DNA of 64,000 nucleotides. It comes from DATBGO01 sp050011895 (GTDB taxonomy: Bacteria > Actinomycetota > Actinomycetes > Streptosporangiales > Streptosporangiaceae). The notes under the pieces were generated by a model that saw only the letters and a program-made list of their open reading frames with translations, was not told the origin of the DNA and searched no databases. Shown one piece after another: positions 1 to 9,070 of the stretch. The first letter of the stretch is position 1, and each line of letters begins with the position of its first letter. The stretch lies in the NCBI GenBank assembly GCA_050011895.1, contig JBEKIF010000020.1, positions 10,882-74,881 of the forward strand. Reading direction: 5' to 3'. The translations under genes were made by a program, and so were the position numbers.

Positions 1-512
1 CGCTGCTCCGCGTCGAAGGCGATCCCGTTCGGGTAGACGCCGGGCAGTTCGAGCAGCAGCTCACCGGCGCCGGACGCGTCCACGGCGAAAAGCCGTCCCG
101 GCGACCGGACGTCGAAGCGGAAGTCCTGCTCCGAGCCCGACTCGGTGAAGTACAGCCTGCCGTCGGGGCCGAACGCGAGATCGTTCGGCCCGTAGAGCGG
201 GTAGCCCGCCACCTCGGAGAAGAGCAGCTCGGCGGTCCCGTCCTGGAGCACCCGCTGTATCCCTGACACCGCGTCAGTGACGCCACTGCCAGGGACGTTG
301 CCGCCCTGCGTCACATACAGCGCGCCATCGGCGCCGAGGACCGTGCCCCACGGCGAGCCGCCGGTCAGCGCGTACCTGGAAACGGCACCGTCCCGGTAGG
401 CCAGCAGCTCGCCGGTGTTGCCGTCGCAGAACACGATCCGCCCATCGCCCATGATCGCCGGGCCCTCGGGAAACCCGAGGCCAGAGGCCAGCAGGCTGCC
501 TGTCATCTGCAT
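1..512 (-). CDS. SMP-30/gluconolactonase-like protein, partial (C-terminus outside window)
   Basis: The minus-strand frame from an ATG at 512 reads into the window edge without a stop, so about 170 N-terminal residues are present. Motifs fit the SMP-30/gluconolactonase/LRE beta-propeller family: a PEGPA segment near the start, a GPNDLAFGPDGRLYFTE segment near residue 100 and a YPNGIAFD segment near the cut. Family members are metal-dependent lactonases or sugar-acid lactone hydrolases. It starts 12 bases after the stop of the binding-protein gene, so it is probably co-transcribed. The substrate cannot be told. A second in-frame ATG lies two codons downstream. Confidence 0.8.
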   Translation of the reverse strand, partial: MQMTGSLLASGLGFPEGPAIMGDGRIVFCDGNTGELLAYRDGAVSRYALTGGSPWGTVLGADGALYVTQGGNVPGSGVTDAVSGIQRVLQDGTAELLFSEVAGYPLYGPNDLAFGPDGRLYFTESGSEQDFRFDVRSPGRLFAVDASGAGELLLELPGVYPNGIAFDAEQ

Positions 513-524
513 CGTCGCCGCCGG

Positions 525-2129
525 TCAGACGAACGAGAAGTGCTCGAAGTCGAGGTCGGAGAGCGGCTGGCCTACCCGGGCGGCCGAGTAGCCGGTGATC
601 TTGGTGCTGTAGGCGTCGAGGGCGTCGATGAACGCCGGGATGATGTAGCCGCCCTCGTTAAAGTCGAAGGTCATCATCTCCTGCACGATCTGCCTGCGGG
701 TCGCCGCGTTGAGGGTCGCGTTGGCCTGGTCGTAGAGGCTGTTGTAGTAAGCGTTGTCGGTGTGCGTCTCGTTGTACGGCGATTTGGGCTGCATTGATTG
801 CGCCACCTGGGCCAGGTACGGCGAGTAGTTGTAGAAGTCCTGAGAGAAGGTCCAGTTCAGGTACTTGCCGGTCGCGAAGAAGGTATCGGAGTCGACCGTG
901 TTCAGCTTGATCGTAACGTTCGCGGCCTTGGCCTGCTGGGCCAGCACCGTGGCCATGGCCACGGTCCCGGTCGCGACCGCCGACGTCGTCAGCACCACGC
1001 TGAGGTTCTCATGACCTGACTTCTTGAGCAGGTACTTGGCCTGCGGGATATCGGTCACCCGGCGCAGCGAGCTGTCGAAGTTCGGGTCGTACGGCGAGAA
1101 GACATCCGACGCGGGAACCCCGTATCCGTCCAGGGCCGAGTCGATGAGCTGCTGCCTGTCCACCAGCAGCCGCATTGCCTGGCGAACGTTGACGTCGTTG
1201 AAGGGCGCCTGGTCCACCCGCATCGTGAACGGCGTGATCGCCCCCGTGTGCGAGGCGACCGTCCGGACGCCGCTGGTGGTGGCCAGCGACGCGAGCTGGG
1301 GGCCCTCGAGCGCGCCTGCCGCGTGGATGACCCCGGTGACCAGGGCGTCCTGCAACGCCACATTGTCGCTGAAGTCGATAATGGTGACCTCGTCGACGTA
1401 CGGAAGGCCATGACGCCAGTAGTTCTTGTTCCTGGTGAATACGCTGCGCTGCTCCGGCGTGAAGCTCTGGTAAACGAACGGCCCCGTTCCGTTCGGCGTG
1501 CTCGGGTTGAAGTTGGTCGGAACGATGTAGAGGTAATACCAGAACGCGAGCTGGTCGACGAAGCTGCCGTAGGGGCTGGTCATCGGCACCTGGACGGTGA
1601 GGTTGTCGAGCGCCTTCAGCCCCTTCACGTCAATGGGACCTAGGGAGCTTGCCCCGCTGTAGGGGCCGGCGATGATCCGCCTGAACGTGAAGATGACGTC
1701 GTCGGCCGTGAGGTCCTTGCCGTCGTGGAAGGTGATGCCGGGCCGGAGGCGGATGATCCAGTTGGATGTCGAACCGTGCGGGGTGATCTCCTCCGCCAGC
1801 ACGTACTCGTTCTGCGCCAGGGCGTTGAGCTGAACGAGCGGCTGATAGAGCGACTGAGCGCGGGCCGTGTCGAGATAGGTGAGTCCCTGATGCGGGTCGA
1901 GCGTGTCGTGCCCTGAGCTGCCGGACAGGCCTACCTTCAGGCTCCCGCCAGACTTCGCGACGGCCGGCGTGGCCGTTGTTCCCGGGGTGGCCTTCGAGCT
2001 GCCGCCGCACGCCGCCAGCAGGCCGCTGGCGCCAGCCGCTACTCCGGTCACGGCCAGTCCGCGGAGGAACTGGCGCCGCCCTGGTCCCTCTCCAGCGGAC
2101 GACTCCGCGTTGTCTCCCGAACGATTCAC
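525..2129 (-). CDS. ABC transporter substrate-binding lipoprotein, family 5 (Dpp/Opp type)
   Basis: This is a solute-binding protein of SBP family 5, which binds peptides, nickel, opines or similar compounds outside the membrane. A GTG start at 2129 is preferred over the GTG at 2144 because GGAGGT lies 7 bases before it; this gives 534 residues. The N-terminus carries a twin-arginine motif RRQFLRG (about residues 18-24) and a lipobox LLAAC with Cys near residue 41, so it is probably a Tat-exported lipoprotein. The family segment around FHDGKDLTADDVIFTFRR sits near residue 135. The cognate permeases and ATPase are probably the divergent genes at 7080-11049, because no other binding protein occurs nearby. 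Confidence 0.9.
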   Translation of the reverse strand: MNRSGDNAESSAGEGPGRRQFLRGLAVTGVAAGASGLLAACGGSSKATPGTTATPAVAKSGGSLKVGLSGSSGHDTLDPHQGLTYLDTARAQSLYQPLVQLNALAQNEYVLAEEITPHGSTSNWIIRLRPGITFHDGKDLTADDVIFTFRRIIAGPYSGASSLGPIDVKGLKALDNLTVQVPMTSPYGSFVDQLAFWYYLYIVPTNFNPSTPNGTGPFVYQSFTPEQRSVFTRNKNYWRHGLPYVDEVTIIDFSDNVALQDALVTGVIHAAGALEGPQLASLATTSGVRTVASHTGAITPFTMRVDQAPFNDVNVRQAMRLLVDRQQLIDSALDGYGVPASDVFSPYDPNFDSSLRRVTDIPQAKYLLKKSGHENLSVVLTTSAVATGTVAMATVLAQQAKAANVTIKLNTVDSDTFFATGKYLNWTFSQDFYNYSPYLAQVAQSMQPKSPYNETHTDNAYYNSLYDQANATLNAATRRQIVQEMMTFDFNEGGYIIPAFIDALDAYSTKITGYSAARVGQPLSDLDFEHFSFV

Positions 2130-2254
2130 AGACGCTACCTCCACTGACGCGGAATGGACTCCGCCGCCTGCTGACAGCCGCCGGACTGCCTATTCGCATG
2201 CACCCACCGCGGCAGTCTCGGGCGGCTAGATCGGGCATTAAAGATACGCCGGTC

Positions 2255-2284
2255 ATACTCTCATAAGGCAGACCGGAGTGCCAA
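2255..2284 (-). promoter_or_regulatory. possible promoter for the binding-protein gene
   Basis: In the 180-base gap upstream of the binding-protein gene the minus strand has TTGGCA (2284-2279) and GAGTAT (2260-2255), 18 bases apart. This resembles a weak vegetative promoter. It would allow the binding protein to be expressed above the level of the upstream dehydrogenase gene. The match is loose. Confidence 0.3.
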
Positions 2285-2309
2285 ATGATCATAAAGGTGC
2301 CACACGGCC

Positions 2310-3311
2310 CTATCCCAGGCAGCTGACGGGCACTGTCTGGCCGCTGGCGAGTGCTTCTTCGGCGGCCGCGGCGACCGCCAGGGTAGCGATCGCGTCCCCG
2401 GGAGCGCAGCAGACGAGGTCCGGCGCGCCCGACCTGGCCGCCGCGACGAACCGGTCCACGGAACGGTCGAATGGCCGGGCCTGCGCCACCGCCGCCACAG
2501 GCGCCCCGTTACTGACCCCGGACAGGCGGAAATGCGGATCGAGATCTAGCCGGATGGCGGCGTCGGGAGCGGTCACCTCGACCCAGTAGGAGCCCGGCAG
2601 CGCAGCACTGGTCCAGGCGACCACGATGGTGCCCAGGCCGCCCGCCTCGAAATGCAGCACGAGGGTCACCGCGTCATCGATGTCGCCCGCCGGCCCGGTG
2701 CGGGGCGCGAGCCGGACCGACGCGGCGGCCGCCTGGACGGCGGTGACCTCGCCTGCCAGGGCGCGCGCCAGGTCTATCTGGTGACTGCCGCGTTCGAGGA
2801 GGTTGCCGCCTCCCGCAGCGTTGTCGAGGAACCAGCTGCGGGCCTGGGTGCCGCCGACGCTCTGCCCCACCAGGCAGCCGACAGTCTGCCCGGCGAGAGC
2901 CCGCCGGGCGTCCCCGAGGATGTCCAGGGCGCGCCACTGGTACCCGACGGCGCACACCGCGCGGCTGCCGGCCGCCGCGGCCACTATCGCGCTGGCGTCA
3001 TCGAGCGAGCGGGCGATGGGCTTTTCCAGGTAGAGCGGCAGCCCGCGGTCAAGCCAGGCGATGGCGGGCTCCGCATGGGCCGCCGGAGGCGTGCAGACCC
3101 AGAGCAGGTCCAGGTCGGCGGTGCCAAGCATCGCCCGCCAGTCGGAGAAGACAGCCGCGCCGCTCGCTGCCGCGGTTTCGAGGGCCAGCGCGCGATCGAG
3201 GTCGCAGACCGCGCTCACTGTCACGTCAGGCCGGCGCGCGAGCGTCTGCGCGTGCAGGCGCCCGATCCAGCCAGCCCCGATGATGCCCGCCCTGAGCGGC
3301 CGGGCGGTCAG
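2310..3311 (-). CDS. Gfo/Idh/MocA family oxidoreductase, likely CTG start
   Basis: This is an NAD(P)-dependent sugar or inositol dehydrogenase-like protein. The Rossmann motif GAGWIG lies in frame about 15 codons before the first GTG (3224), and there is no ATG, GTG or TTG between it and the upstream stop codon. A CTG at 3311-3309 overlaps the TGA of the preceding gene (CTGA) and has GGAG 5 bases upstream, so it is the best start and gives 333 residues. The EKP motif (LYLEKPIARS) near residue 100 marks the family's catalytic lysine region. It is the third gene of a tightly overlapping minus-strand set. Confidence 0.82.
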   Translation of the reverse strand: MTARPLRAGIIGAGWIGRLHAQTLARRPDVTVSAVCDLDRALALETAAASGAAVFSDWRAMLGTADLDLLWVCTPPAAHAEPAIAWLDRGLPLYLEKPIARSLDDASAIVAAAAGSRAVCAVGYQWRALDILGDARRALAGQTVGCLVGQSVGGTQARSWFLDNAAGGGNLLERGSHQIDLARALAGEVTAVQAAAASVRLAPRTGPAGDIDDAVTLVLHFEAGGLGTIVVAWTSAALPGSYWVEVTAPDAAIRLDLDPHFRLSGVSNGAPVAAVAQARPFDRSVDRFVAAARSGAPDLVCCAPGDAIATLAVAAAAEEALASGQTVPVSCLG

Positions 3312-4273
3312 GAGAACTCCAGCAGGATCTTCCCCGACTTCCCGGGCTGCGCGAGATAGTCAAATGCCTCAGTGACCGCCGCCGCGGGGAACACCCGGTC
3401 GATCTTCGGCAGCGCCCGGCCCGCGGCCAGCAGCGGGACCACCGAGCGCGCGAACGCCTGCACCGCCGCGGCCTTCTCCTCCACCGGCCTGGCCCTGAGC
3501 ATCGTGCCGTACAGGCTGGCCCGCTTCGCCATCAGGCTGCGAAGCGAGATGCCGGTCTGCTCGCCGCCGATAGTGCCGACCACCACGATCCGTCCCTTCG
3601 TCGCGAGGATGCCGAAGTCGAGCTCGAGGTTGGGCGCGCCGACCAGTTCGAGCACCACATCAGCGCCGCCGAGCTCGGCCAGCTGATCGGCCGCCGTCTC
3701 CGGCGAGACCACCAGCGCGCCCGCCTCGGCGTGCATCCCGGCCCGGTCCGGCGACCGGACGTTGGCGACAACCCGGGCCCCGGCCGCGAGGCCGAGCTGC
3801 ACTCCGGCCGATCCCACCGCCCCGTTGGCGCCGTTGACGAGCAGCACCTCGCCGAGCCCGAGCCCGGCCCTGGTGAAGACCGCGTCATGGGCGGTGATGT
3901 AGGCCTCAGGAACCGCGGCCGCGACATCCTCGGCCAGCTGGTCGGGGACCGCGGCGACGTGCCGCTCATGCACGCACACCCGGTCAGCGAGCCCGCCGCC
4001 GCCCACGACGCCGAACGCCCGGTCGCCGACCCGCCAGGCCTGCACCCCGGACCCCACCGCATCGATGACACCGGCTACTTCGAGCCCGGGTATGTCCTGC
4101 GGCGCCCCGGCCGGAGCGGGATAGCTGCCCATGCGCTGCGCCACGTCAGCCCAGTTGATACCGGCAAACCGGGCCGCTATCCGGACCTCCTGCGCGGCGG
4201 GCTCAGGGTCCGGGCGATCCTGCACGCTGACGACCTCGTTGCCGCCATGCCCGGTGAACGTCACGGCTCTCAT
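3308..4273 (-). CDS. zinc-free MDR family / quinone oxidoreductase-like dehydrogenase
   Basis: A medium-chain dehydrogenase/reductase of 321 residues when started at the ATG at 4273, which overlaps the preceding stop as ATGA. The N-terminal GroES-like domain holds the GINWADVAQRMGSYP and PGLEVAGVIDAVGSGV segments. The nucleotide-binding domain holds NGANGAVGSAGVQLGLAAGARVVA near residue 150. The catalytic-zinc cysteine and the structural-zinc cysteines are absent, as in quinone oxidoreductases that use NADPH. Longer in-frame starts exist, but they would run into the coding end of the upstream gene. Confidence 0.88.
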   Translation of the reverse strand: MRAVTFTGHGGNEVVSVQDRPDPEPAAQEVRIAARFAGINWADVAQRMGSYPAPAGAPQDIPGLEVAGVIDAVGSGVQAWRVGDRAFGVVGGGGLADRVCVHERHVAAVPDQLAEDVAAAVPEAYITAHDAVFTRAGLGLGEVLLVNGANGAVGSAGVQLGLAAGARVVANVRSPDRAGMHAEAGALVVSPETAADQLAELGGADVVLELVGAPNLELDFGILATKGRIVVVGTIGGEQTGISLRSLMAKRASLYGTMLRARPVEEKAAAVQAFARSVVPLLAAGRALPKIDRVFPAAAVTEAFDYLAQPGKSGKILLEFS

Positions 4274-5259
4274 TCCGGACCGCCTCCCGTCGGGGATCGG
4301 CCAGGCAGCGGCGAGGCCGCGGCTGGCTGATCCCACTCGGCGTGATGGTGGAGCCACCATCGCGCGATGTCCAGCCGCCGCATGAAGCGAACGTCCGGGC
4401 GGGACTGCACGTACTCAATGAAATCGCGGACCGCCGAGGCCCGGCCGGCCTGGCCGCTCCAGCGCTCGTGCAGCCCCACCGTCATCATCCGGGCGCCGTG
4501 GCCCGCGGCAGCCTCGTCGCAGAGATAGTCGACGGCCGCGCGCAGGTTCTCGAAGAAATGTCGCGGCGTGCCGAAGGTGGGGTTCAGCAGGTACCTGACG
4601 TCGTTGTAGACCTTAGAGTAGGGCACGACGAGGAACGGCACGGAGCCCACGCCGACGAAGTAAGGCAGCTCGTCATTGCAAGCGTCGGAGTCATAGAGGA
4701 ACCCGCCCTCCTCGACGAGCAGGTCCCTAGTGTGCACGCTCGGGAACGAGCGCACGTACCAGCCGAGCGGGCGCTCTCCGGTGAGCCGCCCGATCGACTC
4801 GATCGCCCGGTACAGGTGGTCTCGTTCCTGTTCCCTGGTCAGCTCCGAGTTCTCGGTCCAGCGCCAGCCATGGGCAAGGACGTCATGGCCCGCCTCGCAG
4901 ATCCACTCGGCGACCGCCGGATTGCGCTCAAGGGCAACGGCGCAGGCGCCGACGGTGACCGGCACCTCGTACCTGTCCATGAGCCGGGCCAGCCGCCAGA
5001 TCCCGGCCCTGCTGCCGAATTCGAAATGCGTCTCGGTCCCGATGTCCCTGATGTGCGCGCCCACCTGATAGGAGTACTCGCCCCAGCTGTCGTTACGTTC
5101 ATCCCCGTCGAGCAGCGAGTACTCTGCGCCGGACTCGTAGTTGATCACGACGTTCACGACCAGGCTGGCATCGCCTGGCCAGCGCACCCGCGGCGGCCGC
5201 CGGCCGTAGCCGACGAAGTCGCGAACCGGGCCGGGCGGCCGCCCGCCGTCATGATCCAC
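4270..5259 (-). CDS. polysaccharide deacetylase family protein, PuuE/allantoinase type
   Basis: A NodB-fold protein of 329 residues from a GTG at 5259 with a G-rich ribosome site. The N-terminus, RDFVGYGRRPP then RWPGDASLVVNVVINYE, matches the PuuE group of metal-independent allantoinases and related deacetylases better than chitin deacetylases. Other family segments are AGHDVLAHGWRWTE near residue 125 and the MMTVGLHERWSGQAGR region near 270. In this group the usual metal-binding NodB residues are partly replaced. Divergent placement from a hydantoinase-like gene supports hydrolysis of a cyclic amide or ureide. It is the first gene of the minus-strand set. Confidence 0.85.
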   Translation of the reverse strand: MDHDGGRPPGPVRDFVGYGRRPPRVRWPGDASLVVNVVINYESGAEYSLLDGDERNDSWGEYSYQVGAHIRDIGTETHFEFGSRAGIWRLARLMDRYEVPVTVGACAVALERNPAVAEWICEAGHDVLAHGWRWTENSELTREQERDHLYRAIESIGRLTGERPLGWYVRSFPSVHTRDLLVEEGGFLYDSDACNDELPYFVGVGSVPFLVVPYSKVYNDVRYLLNPTFGTPRHFFENLRAAVDYLCDEAAAGHGARMMTVGLHERWSGQAGRASAVRDFIEYVQSRPDVRFMRRLDIARWWLHHHAEWDQPAAASPLPGRSPTGGGPE

Positions 5260-5502
5260 CGTACCCCCGTCCAGGCACCGGCTGCCCGCGTGTTCGTCGG
5301 GCCGGCTCCGCGCAGCTGGCCGGGCCCGGCCGTCGCGCCTGCTGCGCGCTCAGCCCGCCCGCCGAGCGGTGGCAGCCAGCATAGAGATCCCGGCACTATG
5401 TCAACAACTACGGCGCCCTATCCGAAATGAGGCGGCGGCCCGCCGGAAAGGTGCGATGCCATCAACCTCGATAGGAGTTCAGCCGCCGTCAATGTCACCG
5501 CG
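5260..5502. promoter_or_regulatory. divergent intergenic region between the deacetylase and hydantoinase genes
   Basis: This 243-base gap separates two divergent transcription units and should hold both promoters. On the minus strand TTGACA (5404-5399) is followed 15 bases later by TATGCT (5383-5378), which is short spacing but the best candidate for the leftward unit. For the rightward gene AGGAG occurs at 5473-5477. No clear operator palindrome and no regulator gene were seen nearby. Confidence 0.35.
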
Positions 5503-6873
5503 GTGGTGGGCGGCACCGTGATCACGCCGCACGGAGCCCGCCGGACCGACGTCCTGATCAGCCGTGGGAAGGTCGCCGCACTCGGGGATGCGGGAACCGC
5601 TGGAACCGCGGGCGGAGCGGCCGGAGCCGCCGGAGCCCCCGGAGCCGCCGCCGGGGGGCGGATCGACGCGGCAGGTTGCTTCGTCCTTCCCGGCGGGGTA
5701 GATCCGCATGCCCACGTGATGGCGGATGTCAGGCATGCCACCGTCGGTGCCGCGCTGGGCGGGACCACGACGGCCCTGTCGTTCACCAACCCGGCGGCCG
5801 GCGAAGGCGACGTGGCATGCCTGCTCCGCCGGCGCAGGGAGCTGGCGGGCGTCCGTCCGGTCGTCGATGTGGGCCTGCATGCCATGCTCTATCACCCGCA
5901 GGAGGCCAGCCCGGCTGATCTCGCCGCCGCCAGGCGGGCGGGGGCCGCGGCGGTCAAGGTATTCCTCGCCTACCCCGAACTCGGGATCATGTGCTCCACG
6001 CGCCGGCTGTTCGAGCTCATGTCCGCCGCGACGCGGCTGGGCCTGGTGGTCCAGGTGCACTGCGAGAACGGTCACCTCATCGAGGCACTCGTGGCCGATG
6101 CGCTGCGCTCGGGCGCCACCGGCCCGCGGGCGTTCGCGCAGACGAGGCCGCCTGAGGTGGAGGAGGAAGCGGTGGCCCGCGCCCTCGCGGTCGCGTCGCT
6201 CACCGGCGCCACCTGCTATCTCGTTCACCTGTCGACCGCGCAGGCGATCGAGCAGGTACGCCTCGCCCGCAAGCGCGGCCAGCCACGGGTCATCGCCGAG
6301 GCCTGCACCCACCACCTGCTGCTCGGCGAGGACCGGTACGCGGGCGCCGACGCGCAGCGTTTCCTCGTCGCGCCGCCGCTGCGCTCCAGCAGGCACCTCG
6401 AGGCACTCTGGGCAGCCGCCGCCGACGGCACGATCGACACGGTCGGATCCGATCACTGCCAGGTTCGCTCGCCCGCCGCTGCCGAGTTCTCGGTTACCGG
6501 CGAAAACCTTGAGTTCGGGATCGCGGGCATCGGTGCCCGGATACCGCTGCTGCTGTCCGAAGGACTGGCCAGAGGGCTGCCGATCGAGCGATTGTCGCAG
6601 CTGACCGCGGCTAACCCGGCACGGGCGTTCGGACACTATCCGAAGAAAGGCGCTATCGCCGCTGGCTCCGACGCGGACATCGTGATCTTCGACCCGGCCG
6701 CGAACTCCGAGGTCACCGCGGCCACCTTTGATGACGGCACTGGCGACAGCGTTTACGCCGGTTTCCCCCTGCGGGGGCGGATCCGCGCGGTGCTGGTTCG
6801 CGGACGGCTGACCGTCTCAGCCGGGGAGCTCGCCGACCCGGACGGCCGCGGCCGCTACCTGCGCCCGCATTAG
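5503..6873 (+). CDS. dihydropyrimidinase/hydantoinase-like amidohydrolase
   Basis: A cyclic amidohydrolase of 456 residues, the size of hydantoinases and bacterial allantoinases. The HxH metal motif (GVDPHAHV, His 69 and 71), the lysine expected to be carbamylated (AAVKVFLAYP, near 152), metal histidines in VQVHCENG and EACTHHLLL, and the aspartate of VGSDHCQVRSP (near 317) all line up with a binuclear zinc site. The loop at residues 31-52 is expanded with Gly/Ala triplets. The start is a GTG at 5503. AGGAG is 25 bases upstream, so the start is less certain than the rest. Substrate could be a hydantoin, dihydropyrimidine or allantoin. Confidence 0.88.
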   Translation: MVGGTVITPHGARRTDVLISRGKVAALGDAGTAGTAGGAAGAAGAPGAAAGGRIDAAGCFVLPGGVDPHAHVMADVRHATVGAALGGTTTALSFTNPAAGEGDVACLLRRRRELAGVRPVVDVGLHAMLYHPQEASPADLAAARRAGAAAVKVFLAYPELGIMCSTRRLFELMSAATRLGLVVQVHCENGHLIEALVADALRSGATGPRAFAQTRPPEVEEEAVARALAVASLTGATCYLVHLSTAQAIEQVRLARKRGQPRVIAEACTHHLLLGEDRYAGADAQRFLVAPPLRSSRHLEALWAAAADGTIDTVGSDHCQVRSPAAAEFSVTGENLEFGIAGIGARIPLLLSEGLARGLPIERLSQLTAANPARAFGHYPKKGAIAAGSDADIVIFDPAANSEVTAATFDDGTGDSVYAGFPLRGRIRAVLVRGRLTVSAGELADPDGRGRYLRPH

Positions 6874-6908
6874 GCACTGGAGCGCACATCCGGCCGATAA
6901 GCCATTCA

Positions 6909-6938
6909 TTGCCCGGTCTTCGATTACCCGGTTACGCT
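6909..6938 (+). promoter_or_regulatory. possible promoter of the ABC transporter operon
   Basis: In the 206-base gap before the first permease gene, TTGCCC (6909-6914) and TACGCT (6933-6938) are spaced 18 bases apart. This is a moderate match to a vegetative promoter and would give a leader of about 130 bases. Confidence 0.3.
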
Positions 6939-7079
6939 ACAAATGGCACCGAACGAACTGACCCGGCTGGGCCAGCGTGCCAGTGGCTGCCTGCGTGAGG
7001 ACATATCCTCGGCCGGGTGCTCAGGACGGGCCAGTCTCGTCAGGACGGGCAATACCGGCGAAGGGAGAGGATCGAGAAC

Positions 7080-8123
7080 GTGGCAACCGCCCGTACCGCC
7101 CCGCCGGGCAGGCCCATCGGGACCGTGCCGCCGGCCCGCCAGCGCGGGACCGGCGTGCGGCGAGCCCACCCGCTGCTCGACCTGGCTGGCCGGCGGCTGG
7201 TCATCGGGCTCCTGACGCTGTTCCTTGTCTCCGTGACGGTATTCGTCGCCACCGAGGTGCTGCCAGGCAACGCGGCCTCGGCCATCCTCGGACATAACGC
7301 GACGCCGGCCCGGGTGCGGGCACTTTCACTGCAGCTGCACCTGAACAGAGGCCTGGTGGATCAGTACTGGACCTGGATCTCCGGACTGTTCACTGGCAAT
7401 CTCGGCCATTCACTCGCCGGCGGCCAGGCCGTCTGGGGCCTGGTGCAGCCGCGGCTGATCAACTCCGCCGTACTCGTGATCGTGACCGGGGTAATCGGCT
7501 CGGTGGTCGGCGTGACCCTCGGCGCGGTGGCCGCCCTGCGCAAGGACAGCTGGTTTGACCATGTCACCTCGGTCGTCGCGCTCGCCGTCACCTCGCTGCC
7601 GGAGTTCGTGGTCGCCATCGCGCTCATTATCCTGTTCGCGACCGTGGTGCTCCATGTGCTGCCCGCGGTGTCCCTGCTGGCGCCTGGCGTCTACGGCTGG
7701 AGCCAGCCCGAACTGCTGATCCTGCCGGTCGCCACGCTGGTCATCGTGATCGTGCCGTACATCTTCCGGATGATGCGGGCCGCGATGATCGAGGCTCTTG
7801 AGTCCGACTATGTCGAGATGGCCAGGCTGAAGGGGGTGCCGGAGTGGCAGGTAGTCCTGCGTCACGCGCTGCCGAACGCTATCGCGCCGACGATCCAGGT
7901 GATCGGGCTCAACTTCCTCTACCTGGCTGGCGGAGTGGTAATTGTCGAGGTCGTTTTCAACTATCCAGGGGTCGGCCAGGGCCTGGTGTACGCGGTGAAT
8001 AACAGGGACATCCCCGTCATCCAGCTCATTGTCCTGGTACTCGCCGCGTTCTACGTGCTGATGAATATCCTGACCGACGTGCTCGCCCTGCTGGTCAGCC
8101 CGCGGCGAAGGATCCCGAGGTAA
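7080..8123 (+). CDS. ABC transporter permease, DppB type
   Basis: The first membrane subunit of a peptide/nickel-type ABC importer, 347 residues. The GTG at 7080 is chosen because GGGAGAGG lies about 9 bases before it. After an N-terminal cytoplasmic stretch it has about six hydrophobic segments. The cytoplasmic EAA loop with EMARLKGVPEWQVVLRHALPNA lies near residue 260, the contact to the ATPase. The next permease starts 2 bases after its stop. It should pair with the product of the following gene and with the lipoprotein at 525-2129. Confidence 0.92.
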   Translation: MATARTAPPGRPIGTVPPARQRGTGVRRAHPLLDLAGRRLVIGLLTLFLVSVTVFVATEVLPGNAASAILGHNATPARVRALSLQLHLNRGLVDQYWTWISGLFTGNLGHSLAGGQAVWGLVQPRLINSAVLVIVTGVIGSVVGVTLGAVAALRKDSWFDHVTSVVALAVTSLPEFVVAIALIILFATVVLHVLPAVSLLAPGVYGWSQPELLILPVATLVIVIVPYIFRMMRAAMIEALESDYVEMARLKGVPEWQVVLRHALPNAIAPTIQVIGLNFLYLAGGVVIVEVVFNYPGVGQGLVYAVNNRDIPVIQLIVLVLAAFYVLMNILTDVLALLVSPRRRIPR

Positions 8124-8125
8124 AC

Positions 8126-9070
8126 GTGGCCGTGGCCAGTCCCGCAGCAGGGCAGGTATCGAGCCCGGCAGGCGCGCGGATGCGCCGCTTTCAATGGCCC
8201 TCCGTCCTGTGGGCCGCACTGCGCACCCCGCGGGGGGCCGTCGGCCTCGCGCTGGCGGCGGTCGTCGTGCTGATCGCGTTCCTCGGCCCCTTTCTCGCCC
8301 CGCAGTCACCCGACGCCCTGGTCACGCTGACCTTCGCCAAGCCGTCCAGTCACTTTCTGCTCGGCGCCGACTTCCTTGGCCGGGACGTGCTGTCCAGGAT
8401 CCTCGACGGCGGCTGGCAGCTGCTGGCGATGGCGTTAGCGGCCACGGCGCTCGGGATCATCATCGGCGCGATGGCGGGCATCTCAGCCGCCTACCTGCAG
8501 GGGGCGCCGGACAGCATCATCATGCGGGCCGTCGATGTCATCTTGTCGTTCCCGCAACTTGTGTTCGCCCTGCTGCTGCTGAGCATGATCGGGCCGAAGC
8601 CGTGGCTGATCGTGCTGGCCGTGGGTCTGTCGCATGCTCCCGCCGTCGCCCGCGTCCTGCGTGCGGCAACGCTCGACATCGCCGAACGGGATTACGTCAA
8701 GGCCGTCGAGCTGCAGGGAATGCGGCCGGCCCGGGTGATGCTGCGGGAGATCCTGCCGAACCTGAGCAGCCCGCTTATGGTCGAGGCGGGCCTGCGGCTC
8801 ACGTATTCGATCATCATTATGGCCGGACTGGCGTTCCTTGGCTTCGGGCAGCCGCCTCCCACACCGAACTGGGGAACCATGATCAACGAGAACCAGACGG
8901 GCCTGTCGCTGAACCCGTGGGCGGTCATCGTGCCCGCCGTTCTGATCGCCCTGCTCACCATCGGGACCAATACCTTTACCGACGCCGTCGCCCGGGTGGC
9001 GATCGGCGTGGACCGGCGGCCCGAACAGGCTGCCCTGGTCGACGACCTCAGCCCGGAGCTGGCCGAATGA
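8126..9070 (+). CDS. ABC transporter permease, DppC type
   Basis: The second membrane subunit, 314 residues from a GTG at 8126. A cytoplasmic N-terminus leads into the first membrane helix near residue 40. The LLGADFLGRDVLSRIL segment and the EAA loop (VKAVELQGMRPARVMLREILPN, near 200) are characteristic of DppC/OppC. The LAFLGFGQPPPTPNWGTM segment near 240 is also conserved in the family. Its stop codon overlaps the ATPase start as ATGA, so the two are translationally coupled. Confidence 0.92.
   Translation: MAVASPAAGQVSSPAGARMRRFQWPSVLWAALRTPRGAVGLALAAVVVLIAFLGPFLAPQSPDALVTLTFAKPSSHFLLGADFLGRDVLSRILDGGWQLLAMALAATALGIIIGAMAGISAAYLQGAPDSIIMRAVDVILSFPQLVFALLLLSMIGPKPWLIVLAVGLSHAPAVARVLRAATLDIAERDYVKAVELQGMRPARVMLREILPNLSSPLMVEAGLRLTYSIIIMAGLAFLGFGQPPPTPNWGTMINENQTGLSLNPWAVIVPAVLIALLTIGTNTFTDAVARVAIGVDRRPEQAALVDDLSPELAE

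Noticed and set aside
4342..5430. A plus-strand 362-codon frame
   Set aside because: Antisense to the PuuE-like gene, no ribosome site and no recognisable domain.
8194..9066. N-terminal extension of the double ATPase
   Set aside because: It is the out-of-frame shadow of the DppC-type permease; the ATGA overlap at 9067 marks the real start.
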